Source: Ruania albidiflava DSM 18029 (GTDB lineage Bacteria; Actinomycetota; Actinomycetes; Actinomycetales; Beutenbergiaceae). From it: a stretch of DNA of 64,000 nt. Made by a program: the position numbers and the translations under genes. Below the pieces are notes generated by a model. The model had not been told where the DNA came from. It ran no database searches and worked only from the letters and a program-made list of their open reading frames with translations. The stretch is from the NCBI RefSeq assembly GCF_000421225.1, contig NZ_ATWL01000013.1:1-64000 (forward strand). Direction: 5' to 3'. Numbering within the stretch: position 1 is the first letter of the stretch; each line of letters opens with the position of its first letter. Of this stretch, positions 1-7,663 are shown piece after piece.

Positions 1-227
1 CCAGCGCTGATCCACTCATCGCGGCGGGTGCGGATCGTGGTAGCCGAGCACGTCCCGTCGGCGATCTTGGCGTAGGAGGCACCCAGCACCAGAACCCCGA
101 TGAGCTTGTCGAAGACGATCCGGTCAGCGACCCGGGGCCGGTGGCAGCCCAACGGGTGAGTATCGACCACGGGCGGGATAAGGACGCTGAACTGGGCCCA
201 CAAGGGCTCGATGATGGATGATGGCAC
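1..227 (-). CDS. IS5-type transposase, N-terminal part
   Basis: The N-terminal 75 or so residues of a transposase that runs off the left window edge. The reading begins at a GTG (VPSSIIEPLW) and continues through HRPRVADRIVFDKLIGVL and SYAKIADGTCSATTIRTRR, the helix-turn-helix style N-terminus of actinobacterial IS5-group DDE transposases. The catalytic DDE core is outside the window, so intactness cannot be judged. The start is the first GTG in frame; no convincing ribosome-binding site was found. It is the only mobile-element gene seen in the window. Confidence 0.7.
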   Translation of the reverse strand, partial: MPSSIIEPLWAQFSVLIPPVVDTHPLGCHRPRVADRIVFDKLIGVLVLGASYAKIADGTCSATTIRTRRDEWISA

Positions 228-290
228 GGCAGGCACGAGGACTCCTGGCAAACATCGGAATCTTGATCGAAACCGTGTTTAACAGCCCTC
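1..290 (-). mobile_element. Right-hand end of an insertion sequence
   Basis: The transposase start lies about 60 nt from a region (241-286) that resembles an IS tip, with AACACGGTTTCGATCAAG when read on the minus strand. The element therefore probably ends near 285-298. The other terminus is outside the window, so neither the terminal inverted repeat nor a target duplication can be confirmed. Confidence 0.5.
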
Positions 291-298
291 GTGCCTGC
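229..298. repeat. 12-bp inverted repeat at the IS end
   Basis: GCAGGCACGAGG (229-240) is repeated exactly as its complement CCTCGTGCCTGC (287-298), separated by 46 nt. It brackets the presumed IS tip. It may be a subterminal repeat of the element or a hairpin shielding the transposase from outside transcription. Confidence 0.6.
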
Positions 299-352
299 AC
301 CCCCGCAACGCCACACCCCACACCTACCCGCGCGATCTCTAAGGTTCGGGGC

Positions 353-1339
353 ATGACCGAGGATGTGCTCGGGCCGGACTGGGTCGCCCGCACCCTGCCG
401 TTGCCCCCCGACGGTGTCGGACCCATGCACGCCCGCACCACCGCCGACGCCCCGGACCCGGTGGCCACACTCGTGCACCGCACCGACGCGGGCGCCGGCA
501 GACGCGCCGTACTGTACGTGCACGGGTTCACCGACTACTTCTTCCAGACCGAGCATGCTCGGCGCTGGACGGCCGAGGGCTACGACTTCTACGCCGTCGA
601 CCTGCGAGACTACGGCCGCTCGATCCGCCCGGGCCGCACCCCCGGCTGGGTGACCGACCTGGCCACCTACGACCAGGACCTGGACGCTGCCCTGACCGCC
701 GTCCGGGAGCACCACTACGACCAGGTGGTGCTGCTCGCCCACTCCACCGGCGGGCTGATCACGCCGCTGTACCTGGACCGTCACCCGGGCGCAGCGGACG
801 CGCTGGTGCTGAACAGCCCGTGGCTGGACCTGAACTCGGGCTGGGTGAACCGGGTGATCACCACCCGGGTGCTGGACGCTGTGGCGCTGCGCGTACCGCG
901 GCTGCGGGTGAGCACCCTCGGGGAGGGCTACGGCCGCAGCCTGCACACCTCCACCGGCGGCGACTGGGACTACGACCTGGCGTGGAAGCCGATCTATGAC
1001 GTGCCGGTGTACGCGGCGTGGTTGCGCGCGATCCGCCGCGGGCACGCCCGCGTCGCCCGCGGTCTGGACCTGCTCGTTCCGGTGCTGGTGTGCACCTCGG
1101 GCCGTTCCGGGCACCCGGACCGGCCGACCGAGCGGGACCTCGCCGCGGCGGACTGCGTGCTGGACGTGGCGCACATGCACGCTCGCGGACCGCTGCTCGG
1201 TGCCGATGTCACGATGGTCACGATCGACGGCGGTCGGCACGATCTCGCGCTGTCCTCACCTCAGGCGCGAGGTGCTTACGAGGACGCGATCTTCGGCTGG
1301 CTGCGGCGGCGGCTGGGACCAGTGAGGACCGGCCGGTGA
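353..1339 (+). CDS. alpha/beta hydrolase, lysophospholipase-like
   Basis: A 328-residue soluble hydrolase of the serine aminopeptidase S33 / monoacylglycerol lipase group. The oxyanion strand is YVHGFTDYF (residues 56-64) and the nucleophile elbow is LLAHSTGGLI with Ser131. That elbow carries Ala where G-x-S-x-G has its first Gly, a variant common in actinobacterial members. The catalytic His is probably in GGRHDLAL near the C-terminus. The ATG at 353 is preferred over an in-frame ATG at 218 because the earlier stretch reads through the IS end. Its stop overlaps the GTG of the next gene, so the two are translationally coupled. The substrate is unknown; likely esters of fatty acids or small acyl groups. 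Confidence 0.75.
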   Translation: MTEDVLGPDWVARTLPLPPDGVGPMHARTTADAPDPVATLVHRTDAGAGRRAVLYVHGFTDYFFQTEHARRWTAEGYDFYAVDLRDYGRSIRPGRTPGWVTDLATYDQDLDAALTAVREHHYDQVVLLAHSTGGLITPLYLDRHPGAADALVLNSPWLDLNSGWVNRVITTRVLDAVALRVPRLRVSTLGEGYGRSLHTSTGGDWDYDLAWKPIYDVPVYAAWLRAIRRGHARVARGLDLLVPVLVCTSGRSGHPDRPTERDLAAADCVLDVAHMHARGPLLGADVTMVTIDGGRHDLALSSPQARGAYEDAIFGWLRRRLGPVRTGR

Positions 1340-2685
1340 GGCTCTCCACGCTGTGGCAGGAGCTGCGCAGCCTGCTGACCACCATGGTCCGGCTGCTGCA
1401 GGTGCACTGGCTGCCGCTGCTGGTGATCGCGATCGCCGGGGTCGCCGCGCACGGCTACCTGCGCCAGCTGGCGATCGTGCTCGGCCGGCTGGGCGCGGTA
1501 CCAGGTCTGCTCGCACTGGCGCTGGTGCCGTTCTCCACGCTGCTTGCCCTGGTCGGCATGTTGCTGGTGCTGCGCCGGCGGGTGGGCTCGCGCACCGTGG
1601 CCCGGGACCTGGTCGCCGCGATCGGGGCGGTGCTGCTGCCGTTCCTGGTGGTCTACCAGAGCGGCGGCCGGCTGACCGATGACATGCGCCACCACATGCG
1701 CAACGGCTTCTTCGACGACCTGAACCGCCTCGGGTTGGAGGGGGTCGCCGGCACCCCGCGGATCCCGGAGGCCACGTCGCTGACGGTGCTGGGCATCGTG
1801 ACGGTCGCGGTCCTGGCCCGTGCGGTGACCGAACGGGTGGCGGAGAACGACCGGTTGTGGCGGGACGAGGAAGATGCGCGGCGAGTGACGTTGCGGATCC
1901 TCGCGGGCTACTGCGAGCTGGTCTGGATCGTGCTCGGTGCCTTCGTGGTCACCTACGCACTGGGCAGCCTCGCCGGATGGTGGCGCACCCGCGCAGTGGT
2001 GCACGCGGTGGGAACCTGGTGGTCCGACCTGTCCGGGGAGCTGCCGTCGTTCACCGGCGCCGTGGACTGGCTGGTCGGCGGGGTGGAGGCGCTCGTCGCC
2101 GCCGCCGGTACGGTGCTGCTCGTCCCCCTCGCCTGGTTGCTGGTCGGGGTGCTGGTCTACGGCATCCGGGTGAGCGAGGTGATCTCCCTGGACCAGCTGA
2201 CCTCCTCCCGGAGACGCATCGTCGCCGGTTTCGCGGCACAGACCGCAGATCCGCGGATCCAGCGGTCCTGGCGGCGGATCAGCGAGCCGAAGGGACGGTT
2301 CGGTGTGCTGGTCGGGGCGGTGGGGATGCTGACCCGGGCCGGGTGGGCGCTGATCAGCGTGTACTGCCTGCTGTACGTGCTGATCACACTGGTGCCCTAC
2401 CTGGTGTGGGCGGTGGCCCGAGCGTTGCTGCCGATGTTCGACCTGGCCGCGTGGCAGTCCTGGGGGGACACGATCGAATCGCTCGCGGAGGTGGGCACCC
2501 TGCTGCTGAGCTCGACGTTGCTGGCGGCGGCCGCAGACCGGCTGCTGCAACGGTTCGGCGCACCTCCGGGGCTACGGCTGGTCCGCCAGAGGGTCAGCCC
2601 TGCACCGCGATCCGGAGGAACTCCGGGTTCAGCAGGTAGCCGCCCTCGATCCGCACCGCCTCCGGCTCCGCGTCCGCGGGGGTGA
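1336..2685 (+). CDS. Polytopic membrane protein, unknown
   Basis: A 449-residue protein with roughly eight hydrophobic segments spread along its length (for example LPLLVIAIAGVAAHGYL near residues 24-40 and LISVYCLLYVLITLVPYLVW near 340-360), ending in a Pro/Arg-rich tail. I do not recognise the family. The GTG start sits inside the stop codon of the upstream hydrolase (GTGA overlap), and the two look like one operon. Its last 92 nt overlap the end of the convergent gene on the other strand, so the low-complexity tail may be the result of lost termination. Confidence 0.6.
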   Translation: MRLSTLWQELRSLLTTMVRLLQVHWLPLLVIAIAGVAAHGYLRQLAIVLGRLGAVPGLLALALVPFSTLLALVGMLLVLRRRVGSRTVARDLVAAIGAVLLPFLVVYQSGGRLTDDMRHHMRNGFFDDLNRLGLEGVAGTPRIPEATSLTVLGIVTVAVLARAVTERVAENDRLWRDEEDARRVTLRILAGYCELVWIVLGAFVVTYALGSLAGWWRTRAVVHAVGTWWSDLSGELPSFTGAVDWLVGGVEALVAAAGTVLLVPLAWLLVGVLVYGIRVSEVISLDQLTSSRRRIVAGFAAQTADPRIQRSWRRISEPKGRFGVLVGAVGMLTRAGWALISVYCLLYVLITLVPYLVWAVARALLPMFDLAAWQSWGDTIESLAEVGTLLLSSTLLAAAADRLLQRFGAPPGLRLVRQRVSPAPRSGGTPGSAGSRPRSAPPPAPRPRG

Positions 2686-3121
2686 GCACGAGCAGCTGCT
2701 GCACCGGCGGCAGCGGGTCCTCCCCGGCCTCGGGCACGGCCACCTGGAGCCGGTCCTCGTACCCGTCCACGCTCCACGGGACGTTCGAAGCAGCCTCGAA
2801 CACCCTGCCCTGGGTGTCCTCCAGGTACACGTCCACCGCATAGATCTCCGACTGCTGGGTCTGCACCGCCAGGCTTACCGACCACAGCTGAAAGCCCTCC
2901 GGCGCCCGCCACTGTCCCTCCCAGGTCTGCACCGCGTCCAGCCGGGCCACCTCGGCGCTGGTCGCGGTGATCCCCTGCAGGTCCGCCCCGGCCTCCAGGG
3001 CTGCGTGCGGCTGGCTGGACCACCACGACTGGCGGGCATACTCCGAGGTCTGCCAGCCCAACGCCGCCAACGCGAGGACCCCGGCGACCAGCAGCGCCGC
3101 AGTGCCGAGCCGCCCGCTCAT
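2594..3121 (-). CDS. Membrane-anchored hypothetical protein, third of cluster
   Basis: A 175-residue protein with a single N-terminal membrane segment (LGTAALLVAGVLALAALGW, residues 5-23) followed by an extracytoplasmic domain rich in beta-strand pattern (SVSLAVQTQQSEIYAVDVYL). No known family recognised. It is the last of three genes (4427 to 2594) joined by 4-nt ATGA overlaps, each with one anchor and an outer domain, suggesting they act as one complex at the cell surface. The 3' end overlaps the convergent membrane-protein gene by 92 nt. Confidence 0.6.
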   Translation of the reverse strand: MSGRLGTAALLVAGVLALAALGWQTSEYARQSWWSSQPHAALEAGADLQGITATSAEVARLDAVQTWEGQWRAPEGFQLWSVSLAVQTQQSEIYAVDVYLEDTQGRVFEAASNVPWSVDGYEDRLQVAVPEAGEDPLPPVQQLLVLTPADAEPEAVRIEGGYLLNPEFLRIAVQG

Positions 3122-3798
3122 CGCTGCCCCGCCGGCAGCAGCTCGACCGCGGCCACCTCGACCGGCTCGGTCGCCACCGCCGCCGGGTCCACCGGTAGCC
3201 GGGTGCTGCCGTAGCGCATCGGAACCATCTCGGCCTGCGACCTGCCGGAGGGCCAGACCAGAAGCTCGACCTCACCTTCGGCGAGCGCTGAGGCGGGCAC
3301 CTCGAAGACCACCTCTCCGCGGAACCAGGTGTCCGGAGCGGCCCTCCAGGTGCCGCGGGAGTGCCGATCGGTCACGCTGTAGGTACGGCCCTGGTGGTCA
3401 CGCACGCCCAGGTCGTTGAGCAGGTCCGGCCGGCGGACGTTGGCGTAGGAGAGATCCACCAGGAGCCAGAGACCGGCGGTCTCCAGCTGCCGCTCGCCGT
3501 CCAGGATCGTCTCGGCCACCCGGGCGCCGTTGACGTGCACCCGGAAGTTCTGCAGCGTGACGTCCTCCCCGACCGCGAACGACACCGCGGCACCGGGGTG
3601 CGGGTTGTTCTCCGCGGTAACGCTGTCCACCACCACACCCACGGCGAGCAGCACGGCGAGCATCGCCGCCGCCAGCCACGAGCCCGACCGGGGGCGGCGC
3701 GGTGTGGCCGTCGGCTGCTCCACCGGCAGGTCGGCGACGGCCACCGACCCGGTGTGCAGCTCATGCGGGTCGGGGTAGCGGGGCGTGGGCATGGTCAC
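3118..3798 (-). CDS. Membrane-anchored DUF4352-like protein, second of cluster
   Basis: A 226-residue protein: Pro/Arg-rich cytoplasmic N-terminus, one membrane segment (WLAAAMLAVLLAVGVVVDSV, about residues 41-60), then an extracytoplasmic domain containing LWLLVDLSYANVRR and GEVVFEVPASAL. That pattern resembles the DUF4352 / telomeric-repeat-like beta-sandwich found in actinobacterial surface proteins; the family call is tentative. The start overlaps the upstream gene's stop and its own stop overlaps the next start. Confidence 0.55.
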   Translation of the reverse strand: MTMPTPRYPDPHELHTGSVAVADLPVEQPTATPRRPRSGSWLAAAMLAVLLAVGVVVDSVTAENNPHPGAAVSFAVGEDVTLQNFRVHVNGARVAETILDGERQLETAGLWLLVDLSYANVRRPDLLNDLGVRDHQGRTYSVTDRHSRGTWRAAPDTWFRGEVVFEVPASALAEGEVELLVWPSGRSQAEMVPMRYGSTRLPVDPAAVATEPVEVAAVELLPAGQR

Positions 3799-4427
3799 TG
3801 CTCGTCGATCATCGCCGGTGGGATCTGCTCGGTGCGGGACACCTGTACGGTCGCGCCCACCTCGCCGGGGTACCAGCGCATCGTGCCCTCGAAGAACGAC
3901 CGTTCCTCGGTCAGGGTGCGCAGGTCCACCTGCAGCTGGCCGCCGACCGCGCCCAGGTCCGCCACCGGGTACAGCAACGCCACCCGTTGCGGCAGGTCCG
4001 GTCCCAGCCGGGTGAGGATCGAGTCGTCCTGGGTGATCACCCCGTAGGCGACCTCCTCACCACCGGGCAGGTCGGGGACCGCGACCACCTCGTCGGGCAG
4101 GGACCACTCGTCGTCCGCGTGCACGCTCAGCTCCACCAGCACCCCCACCCAGCCCTGGGCGTCCTCGGGCAGCATGCCGGTGAGCACCTGGTCGGAGACG
4201 AAGAAGGACTCCACCCGCACCGCCGCGGGTCCCAGGTCGAACGGCTCCCCGGCCGGGACCTGCGGCGGTGGGGGCAGCTCCACGGTGCGGAACCCGCCGA
4301 GTCCGGCCACCAGTGCCGGGACGAGCACCAGCACGGAGAGCGCCACCCGCCGGGGCCACGTGCGCACCAGGGCCCACGCTGCCGCACGCACACCGCTGGC
4401 GAGGGCTGGTGCGGGACTGCTCGTCAC
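3795..4427 (-). CDS. Membrane-anchored hypothetical protein, first of cluster
   Basis: A 210-residue protein with an N-terminal membrane anchor (VALSVLVLVPALVAGLGGF, about residues 28-46) and an outer domain with VGVLVELSVHADDEWSLPD and a C-terminal SFFEGTMRWYPGE segment. It resembles the two downstream proteins in architecture rather than in clear sequence identity, so duplication followed by divergence is plausible. It is the probable first gene of the three-gene operon; the promoter should lie in the 112 nt between it and lsr2, which is transcribed away from it. Confidence 0.55.
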   Translation of the reverse strand: MTSSPAPALASGVRAAAWALVRTWPRRVALSVLVLVPALVAGLGGFRTVELPPPPQVPAGEPFDLGPAAVRVESFFVSDQVLTGMLPEDAQGWVGVLVELSVHADDEWSLPDEVVAVPDLPGGEEVAYGVITQDDSILTRLGPDLPQRVALLYPVADLGAVGGQLQVDLRTLTEERSFFEGTMRWYPGEVGATVQVSRTEQIPPAMIDEQ

Positions 4428-4539
4428 TGCGTTCCTCCGGCACAGGCTGTCATCGTTGCAGCAGCGTACTCACCCGATACGACCAATGGGCCGACCTCTG
4501 CCTAGAATAGATCCACCGAACAACGATGAGGGAGCCCCG

Positions 4540-4860
4540 TTGGCAACCAAGACAATTGTCGAGCTTCGCGATGATCTCGATGGCGGTCCGGCTCAGCACA
4601 CCGTTCGATTCGCACTCGAGGACTCGGTGTACGAGATCGACCTCAACTCGACGAATCGCGACAAGCTGGTGGCCGCGATGGCACCGTTCGCCGCCGCCGC
4701 GCGACGCGTGCGCGGCGCCGGGTCCGTCTCTGTCGGTGCCGAGACCCCCGTCGATGCGCGAGCGGTGCGGGAGTGGGCGCGGGTGAACGGCGTGCACGTG
4801 CCGGCCCGGGGCCGTATCCCGGACCGGATCATCGACGAGTATCGTGCCGCCGGGAACTGA
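4540..4860 (+). CDS. lsr2: Lsr2 nucleoid-associated protein
   Basis: A 106-residue Lsr2 homologue, a DNA-bridging protein that silences AT-rich and foreign DNA in actinobacteria. The N-terminal dimerisation part carries VELRDDLDGG and VYEIDLNSTNRDKL. The C-terminal DNA-binding part carries VREWARVNGVHVPARGRIP, with the RGR hook that inserts into the minor groove. Length matches the family (about 110). The TTG at 4540 is chosen because GAGGGAG lies at 4528-4534 and because translation from it gives the conserved ATKTIVEL start. The basic, RG-rich linker typical of mycobacterial Lsr2 is short here. Confidence 0.93.
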   Translation: MATKTIVELRDDLDGGPAQHTVRFALEDSVYEIDLNSTNRDKLVAAMAPFAAAARRVRGAGSVSVGAETPVDARAVREWARVNGVHVPARGRIPDRIIDEYRAAGN

Positions 4861-4915
4861 CGCTCTGCAGCAGGTGACAACCTGCGACAGCTGAGGTGCT
4901 GCGGCATTCGCTGCT

Positions 4916-4955
4916 CCACCAGCGGGCAGCATGGATTGAAAGTTCCCGCTGGTGG
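4916..4955. terminator. Bidirectional hairpin between lsr2 and GNAT gene
   Basis: CCACCAGCGGG (4916-4926) and CCCGCTGGTGG (4945-4955) form a perfect 11-bp stem with an 18-nt loop between two convergent genes. There is no T tract, as is usual for actinobacterial hairpins. Confidence 0.5.
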
Positions 4956-4978
4956 TGCAATTCAGCTCTCACCACCGA

Positions 4979-5599
4979 TCATTCTTCGGCGAAGTCGAGG
5001 CGCATCACCACCCGCCGGGACGTGGGTGCGCTCACCTGACGAAATCCGGCGTTCTCGAACATTCCGACCATTCCCACGTGCCATTCCTCGCTGATCGCAG
5101 CGGATGTGGTGATCGGATAGGCCTCGATGGCGTGGGCGCCGGCGTGGCGGGCGTGCCCGACCGCCGCTCGGGCGAGAGCGGTGGCCACCCCGCGTCGGCG
5201 GAATCCTGCCCGGGTGACGAAACAGGTCACCGCCCACACGCCGTCGTCGGCCTTGTCTTGCGAACGGCCCTGCCACGGGACCTTCGCGACCCGCAGCAGC
5301 CCGGCGTAGGCGGTGCGGGGCTGGACCGCGCACCACCCCACCGGTCGGGCCCCGGAGTAGGCGAGCAGACCGGTGGTGGACTGCGCGTCGGGATGTTCTG
5401 GCTCGGTCTGGGTGCGCAGCCGGTGCGCGAGCTCCTCGCCGCCGAGCCGGGCGAAGGACTCCCCGCGGGCGAGCTTGTACCGCTGGCACTGGCAGCGGGA
5501 GGCGGCGGCACAGGTGCCCAGCAGCTCCGACAGGTCCCGCCAGGGCGCGAGGTTGGCCGGCACGATCCGGTAGGAGCCGATCATGGCGTCGGTGCTCAT
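4979..5599 (-). CDS. GNAT-family N-acetyltransferase
   Basis: A 206-residue GNAT enzyme using acetyl-CoA to acetylate an unknown amine. The acetyl-CoA binding motif A is visible as TCFVTRAGFRRRGVATALARAAV (quoted from its middle: RRRGVATAL), followed by EAYPI and the C-terminal MFENAGFRQV. A Cys-rich segment near the N-terminus (TCAAASRCQCQRY) is typical of a widespread actinobacterial subgroup. The start is chosen at MSTDAMIG because AGGTGA lies directly upstream, though spacing is tight; an in-frame ATG at 5635 would add 12 residues. Confidence 0.8.
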   Translation of the reverse strand: MSTDAMIGSYRIVPANLAPWRDLSELLGTCAAASRCQCQRYKLARGESFARLGGEELAHRLRTQTEPEHPDAQSTTGLLAYSGARPVGWCAVQPRTAYAGLLRVAKVPWQGRSQDKADDGVWAVTCFVTRAGFRRRGVATALARAAVGHARHAGAHAIEAYPITTSAAISEEWHVGMVGMFENAGFRQVSAPTSRRVVMRLDFAEE

Positions 5600-5710
5600 C
5601 TCACCTAGCGTGCTCTTCCCGGGCCGTGTTGCCAAGGATCGGGCCCCGATCGATACTCGGATCCAGGGCCGAGGGCCGGTCCGGCAGGGGCACAGGTCAC
5701 GTGGGAGACC

Positions 5711-6121
5711 ATGAGCACGACGATCTCGCTCAGCTGCTGGGTACCAGTGTCGCTGGACTACGCCTGGGACTGCTGGACCTCACCGGACGGGTTGCGCCGC
5801 TGGTGGTGGCCGCACCTGAGCGACACCACCTACCACGTGGAGCCCCGGGTAGGTGGCCGGTACGCGATCAGCTGCCCCTCGGCGCAGATCGCGGTACGTG
5901 GCACGCTGCTGGCCCTCGAACGACCGCAGCTGCTGCGGATGTCCTGGCGCTGGGGGGTCGAGGACGCCGAGGGTGATGACGACCTGGTCGAGGTGCGGTT
6001 GGTCCGGCGTGAGGACGGTGTGCACGTCACCGTGACCCACGAAGTGCTGCGCCGCGACGAGGTGGAAGCCTACGTGCAGAGGTGGAACGGCGTGATGGAC
6101 CGGTTCGCCCAGCTGCGCTGA
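5711..6121 (+). CDS. SRPBCC (AHSA1-type) domain protein
   Basis: A 136-residue single-domain protein of the START/Bet v1-like AHSA1 group. Visible features are the N-terminal strand and helix (SLDYAWDCWTSPDGLRRWWWP), the GGRYAI turn, and the late VTHEVLRRDEVEAYVQRWNGVMDRF helix. These proteins bind small hydrophobic ligands or act in stress responses; no specific role can be assigned. GGGAG just upstream of ATG 5711 supports the start. The gene is followed immediately by the broken TRIC gene. Confidence 0.8.
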   Translation: MSTTISLSCWVPVSLDYAWDCWTSPDGLRRWWWPHLSDTTYHVEPRVGGRYAISCPSAQIAVRGTLLALERPQLLRMSWRWGVEDAEGDDDLVEVRLVRREDGVHVTVTHEVLRRDEVEAYVQRWNGVMDRFAQLR

Positions 6122-6125
6122 GCAC

Positions 6126-6721
6126 GTCGCCACGACGGCGGTCCTCGGCTTGGTCTGGTCTGTTCGGCTGGTCGGGGGCTTCTTGCCGACGGCATCATCC
6201 GGGACACGCTGCTGCAGGCCGGGCCGCAGGTCGCGCTGGTGGACAACAGCTATGTGCTCATGGCCCTGGTGGGTGCTGCCGTCGCGGTCGCCATCCGCCT
6301 GGAGGGCCGGGTGTGGGACCGGGCGTTCCCGCCGATCGACGCCCTCGCCCTGGGCGTGTGGGCAGTGGTCGGCGCGCAGAAGACGCTCGGGGTGGGGCTA
6401 GGCCCGATCGCGGCGATCATCCTGGGCCTGGCGACCGCGGTGGGTGGCGGTTTCGTGCGGGACATGGTGGTACGCCGGGTGCCGACGATCCTCGGCGGCA
6501 GCACGCCGTACGCCACCTGCGCGCTGGCGGCGGCCGGGGTGGCGGTGCTGTTCACCGTCCTCGGGCTGACCACGATCGGCAGCTTCGCTGGGACGGCGGT
6601 GGGCGCCGGGTTCTGCCTGCTCGCCCGCTACCGGGACTGGGTGCTGCCGGCCGGGATCGGGTGGAAGCCGCCCCGGCCCTCGTTCCGCCGAATCCTGCCA
6701 CGGCGCCGGAAGAGCGCCTGA
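6126..6721 (+). pseudogene. TRIC cation channel gene, truncated and frameshifted
   Basis: The remnant of a TRIC-family (UPF0126, YadS-like) membrane channel. An open frame starting at GTG 6239 encodes the second half of the fold, with RLEGRVWDRAFPPIDALALG, TAVGGGFVRDMVVRRVP and GGSTPYATCAL. Upstream, the first GGG-x-x-RD repeat is still legible but split: VATTAVLGLV is read in one frame (6126-6155) and GLLADGIIRDTLLQAGPQ in another (6179-6232). The first membrane helix is absent, because the SRPBCC gene ends at 6121. An intact member has about 200 residues in one frame. A short product could still be made from 6239 but would lack two helices. Confidence 0.75.
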
Positions 6722-6741
6722 ACCCCTCCAGCACCTGCCGG

Positions 6742-6763
6742 CTGCGGTGAACAGTGGCTGAAC
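6742..6763 (-). promoter_or_regulatory. PHO-box-like direct repeat upstream of ugpQ
   Basis: On the minus strand two adjacent 11-nt units read GTTCAGCCACT (6763-6753) and GTTCACCGCAG (6752-6742). Spacing and the GTTCA core match the PhoP boxes described in Streptomyces, where 11-nt direct repeat units begin GTTCACC. The site is about 90 nt before the phosphodiesterase gene. Two units are the minimum for such a box, so this is a prediction. Confidence 0.4.
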
Positions 6764-6850
6764 GCTGTGTGCCTACCCGAGAGCGACGGTGTCCCTCCGG
6801 ACCGGGCGGGCTAGCCTGGAGCACGTACTCCAGATGAAGGGTCGAGACAG

Positions 6851-7582
6851 ATGACGCTCGTGATCGCCCACCGCGGGAACTCTTCGGTGGCGCCGGAGAA
6901 CACCCTGCCTGCGCTGGCGTCGGCCGGGTTCGCGGGTGCGGACCTGATCGAGATCGACGTGCAGGTGGGCCGTGACGGTGCCGGTGTGGTGATCCACGAC
7001 GACTCGGTGGACCGCACCACGGACGCCTCCGGCCCGGTGAACGTGCTGGACACTGCCGAAGTGGCGCGCCTGGATGCCGGCTCCTGGAAGGATCCGGCCT
7101 ACTCGGGCGCGGTGGTGCCGATGTTCGCCCAGGTGCTCGAGGTGCTCGGCCGGTTCCCGGACCTCGGGCTGCTGCTGGAGTTCAAGGGCACCTGGGCCGA
7201 GGGCCCCGCCACCGACCTGATGGACGCGCTGACCGCTTCCGACGTGGCCGACCGCACCATCGTGCAGAGCTTCGACATCGACACGGTCCGCGTGCTGCGT
7301 GCCCTGGCCCCCACCGTCCGGTGTGCGGGGCTGGCCCGGTCCGGTGATGCGGAGACGATCGCGATCTGCACCGACCTGGGTCTGATGGCCTGCAACCCGC
7401 ACTACCGCAGCGTGATCGAAGACCCGGCCTCCGTGCACCGGATCCACCAGGCAGGTCTGCAGACGTTCCCCTGGACCGCGAACGAACCTGCGGACTGGGC
7501 GGCACTCGTGGCCGCCGGTGTGGACGGGATCATCACCGACCGTCCCGACCGTCTGCGCGGCTGGCTCGCCGCCCAACCCTGA
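6851..7582 (+). CDS. ugpQ: Glycerophosphodiester phosphodiesterase
   Basis: A 243-residue cytoplasmic GDPD-family TIM barrel that hydrolyses glycerophosphodiesters to sn-glycerol 3-phosphate and an alcohol. The N-terminal signature is complete: IAHRGNSSVAPENTL (residues 5-19), EIDVQ (35-39) and HDDSVDRTT (47-55), which supply the metal and general acid-base residues. LEFKG and the C-terminal TANEPADW with GVDGIITDRP are also typical. There is no signal peptide, as in bacterial UgpQ. GAAGGGTC precedes the ATG. A PHO-box-like repeat upstream suggests phosphate-starvation control. Confidence 0.88.
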   Translation: MTLVIAHRGNSSVAPENTLPALASAGFAGADLIEIDVQVGRDGAGVVIHDDSVDRTTDASGPVNVLDTAEVARLDAGSWKDPAYSGAVVPMFAQVLEVLGRFPDLGLLLEFKGTWAEGPATDLMDALTASDVADRTIVQSFDIDTVRVLRALAPTVRCAGLARSGDAETIAICTDLGLMACNPHYRSVIEDPASVHRIHQAGLQTFPWTANEPADWAALVAAGVDGIITDRPDRLRGWLAAQP

Positions 7583-7583
7583 C

Positions 7584-7653
7584 CCCACTGCCCGGGTCGT
7601 CCTGCCAGGCGTGCACCACAGCGCACGCCCAGCATGACCACCCGGGCAGTGGG
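7584..7653. terminator. Bidirectional terminator between ugpQ and ribH
   Basis: CCCACTGCCCGGGT (7584-7597) pairs perfectly with ACCCGGGCAGTGGG (7640-7653), a 14-bp stem around a 42-nt loop, placed exactly between two convergent genes. Confidence 0.55.
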
Positions 7654-7663
7654 AGGGGTGGGG

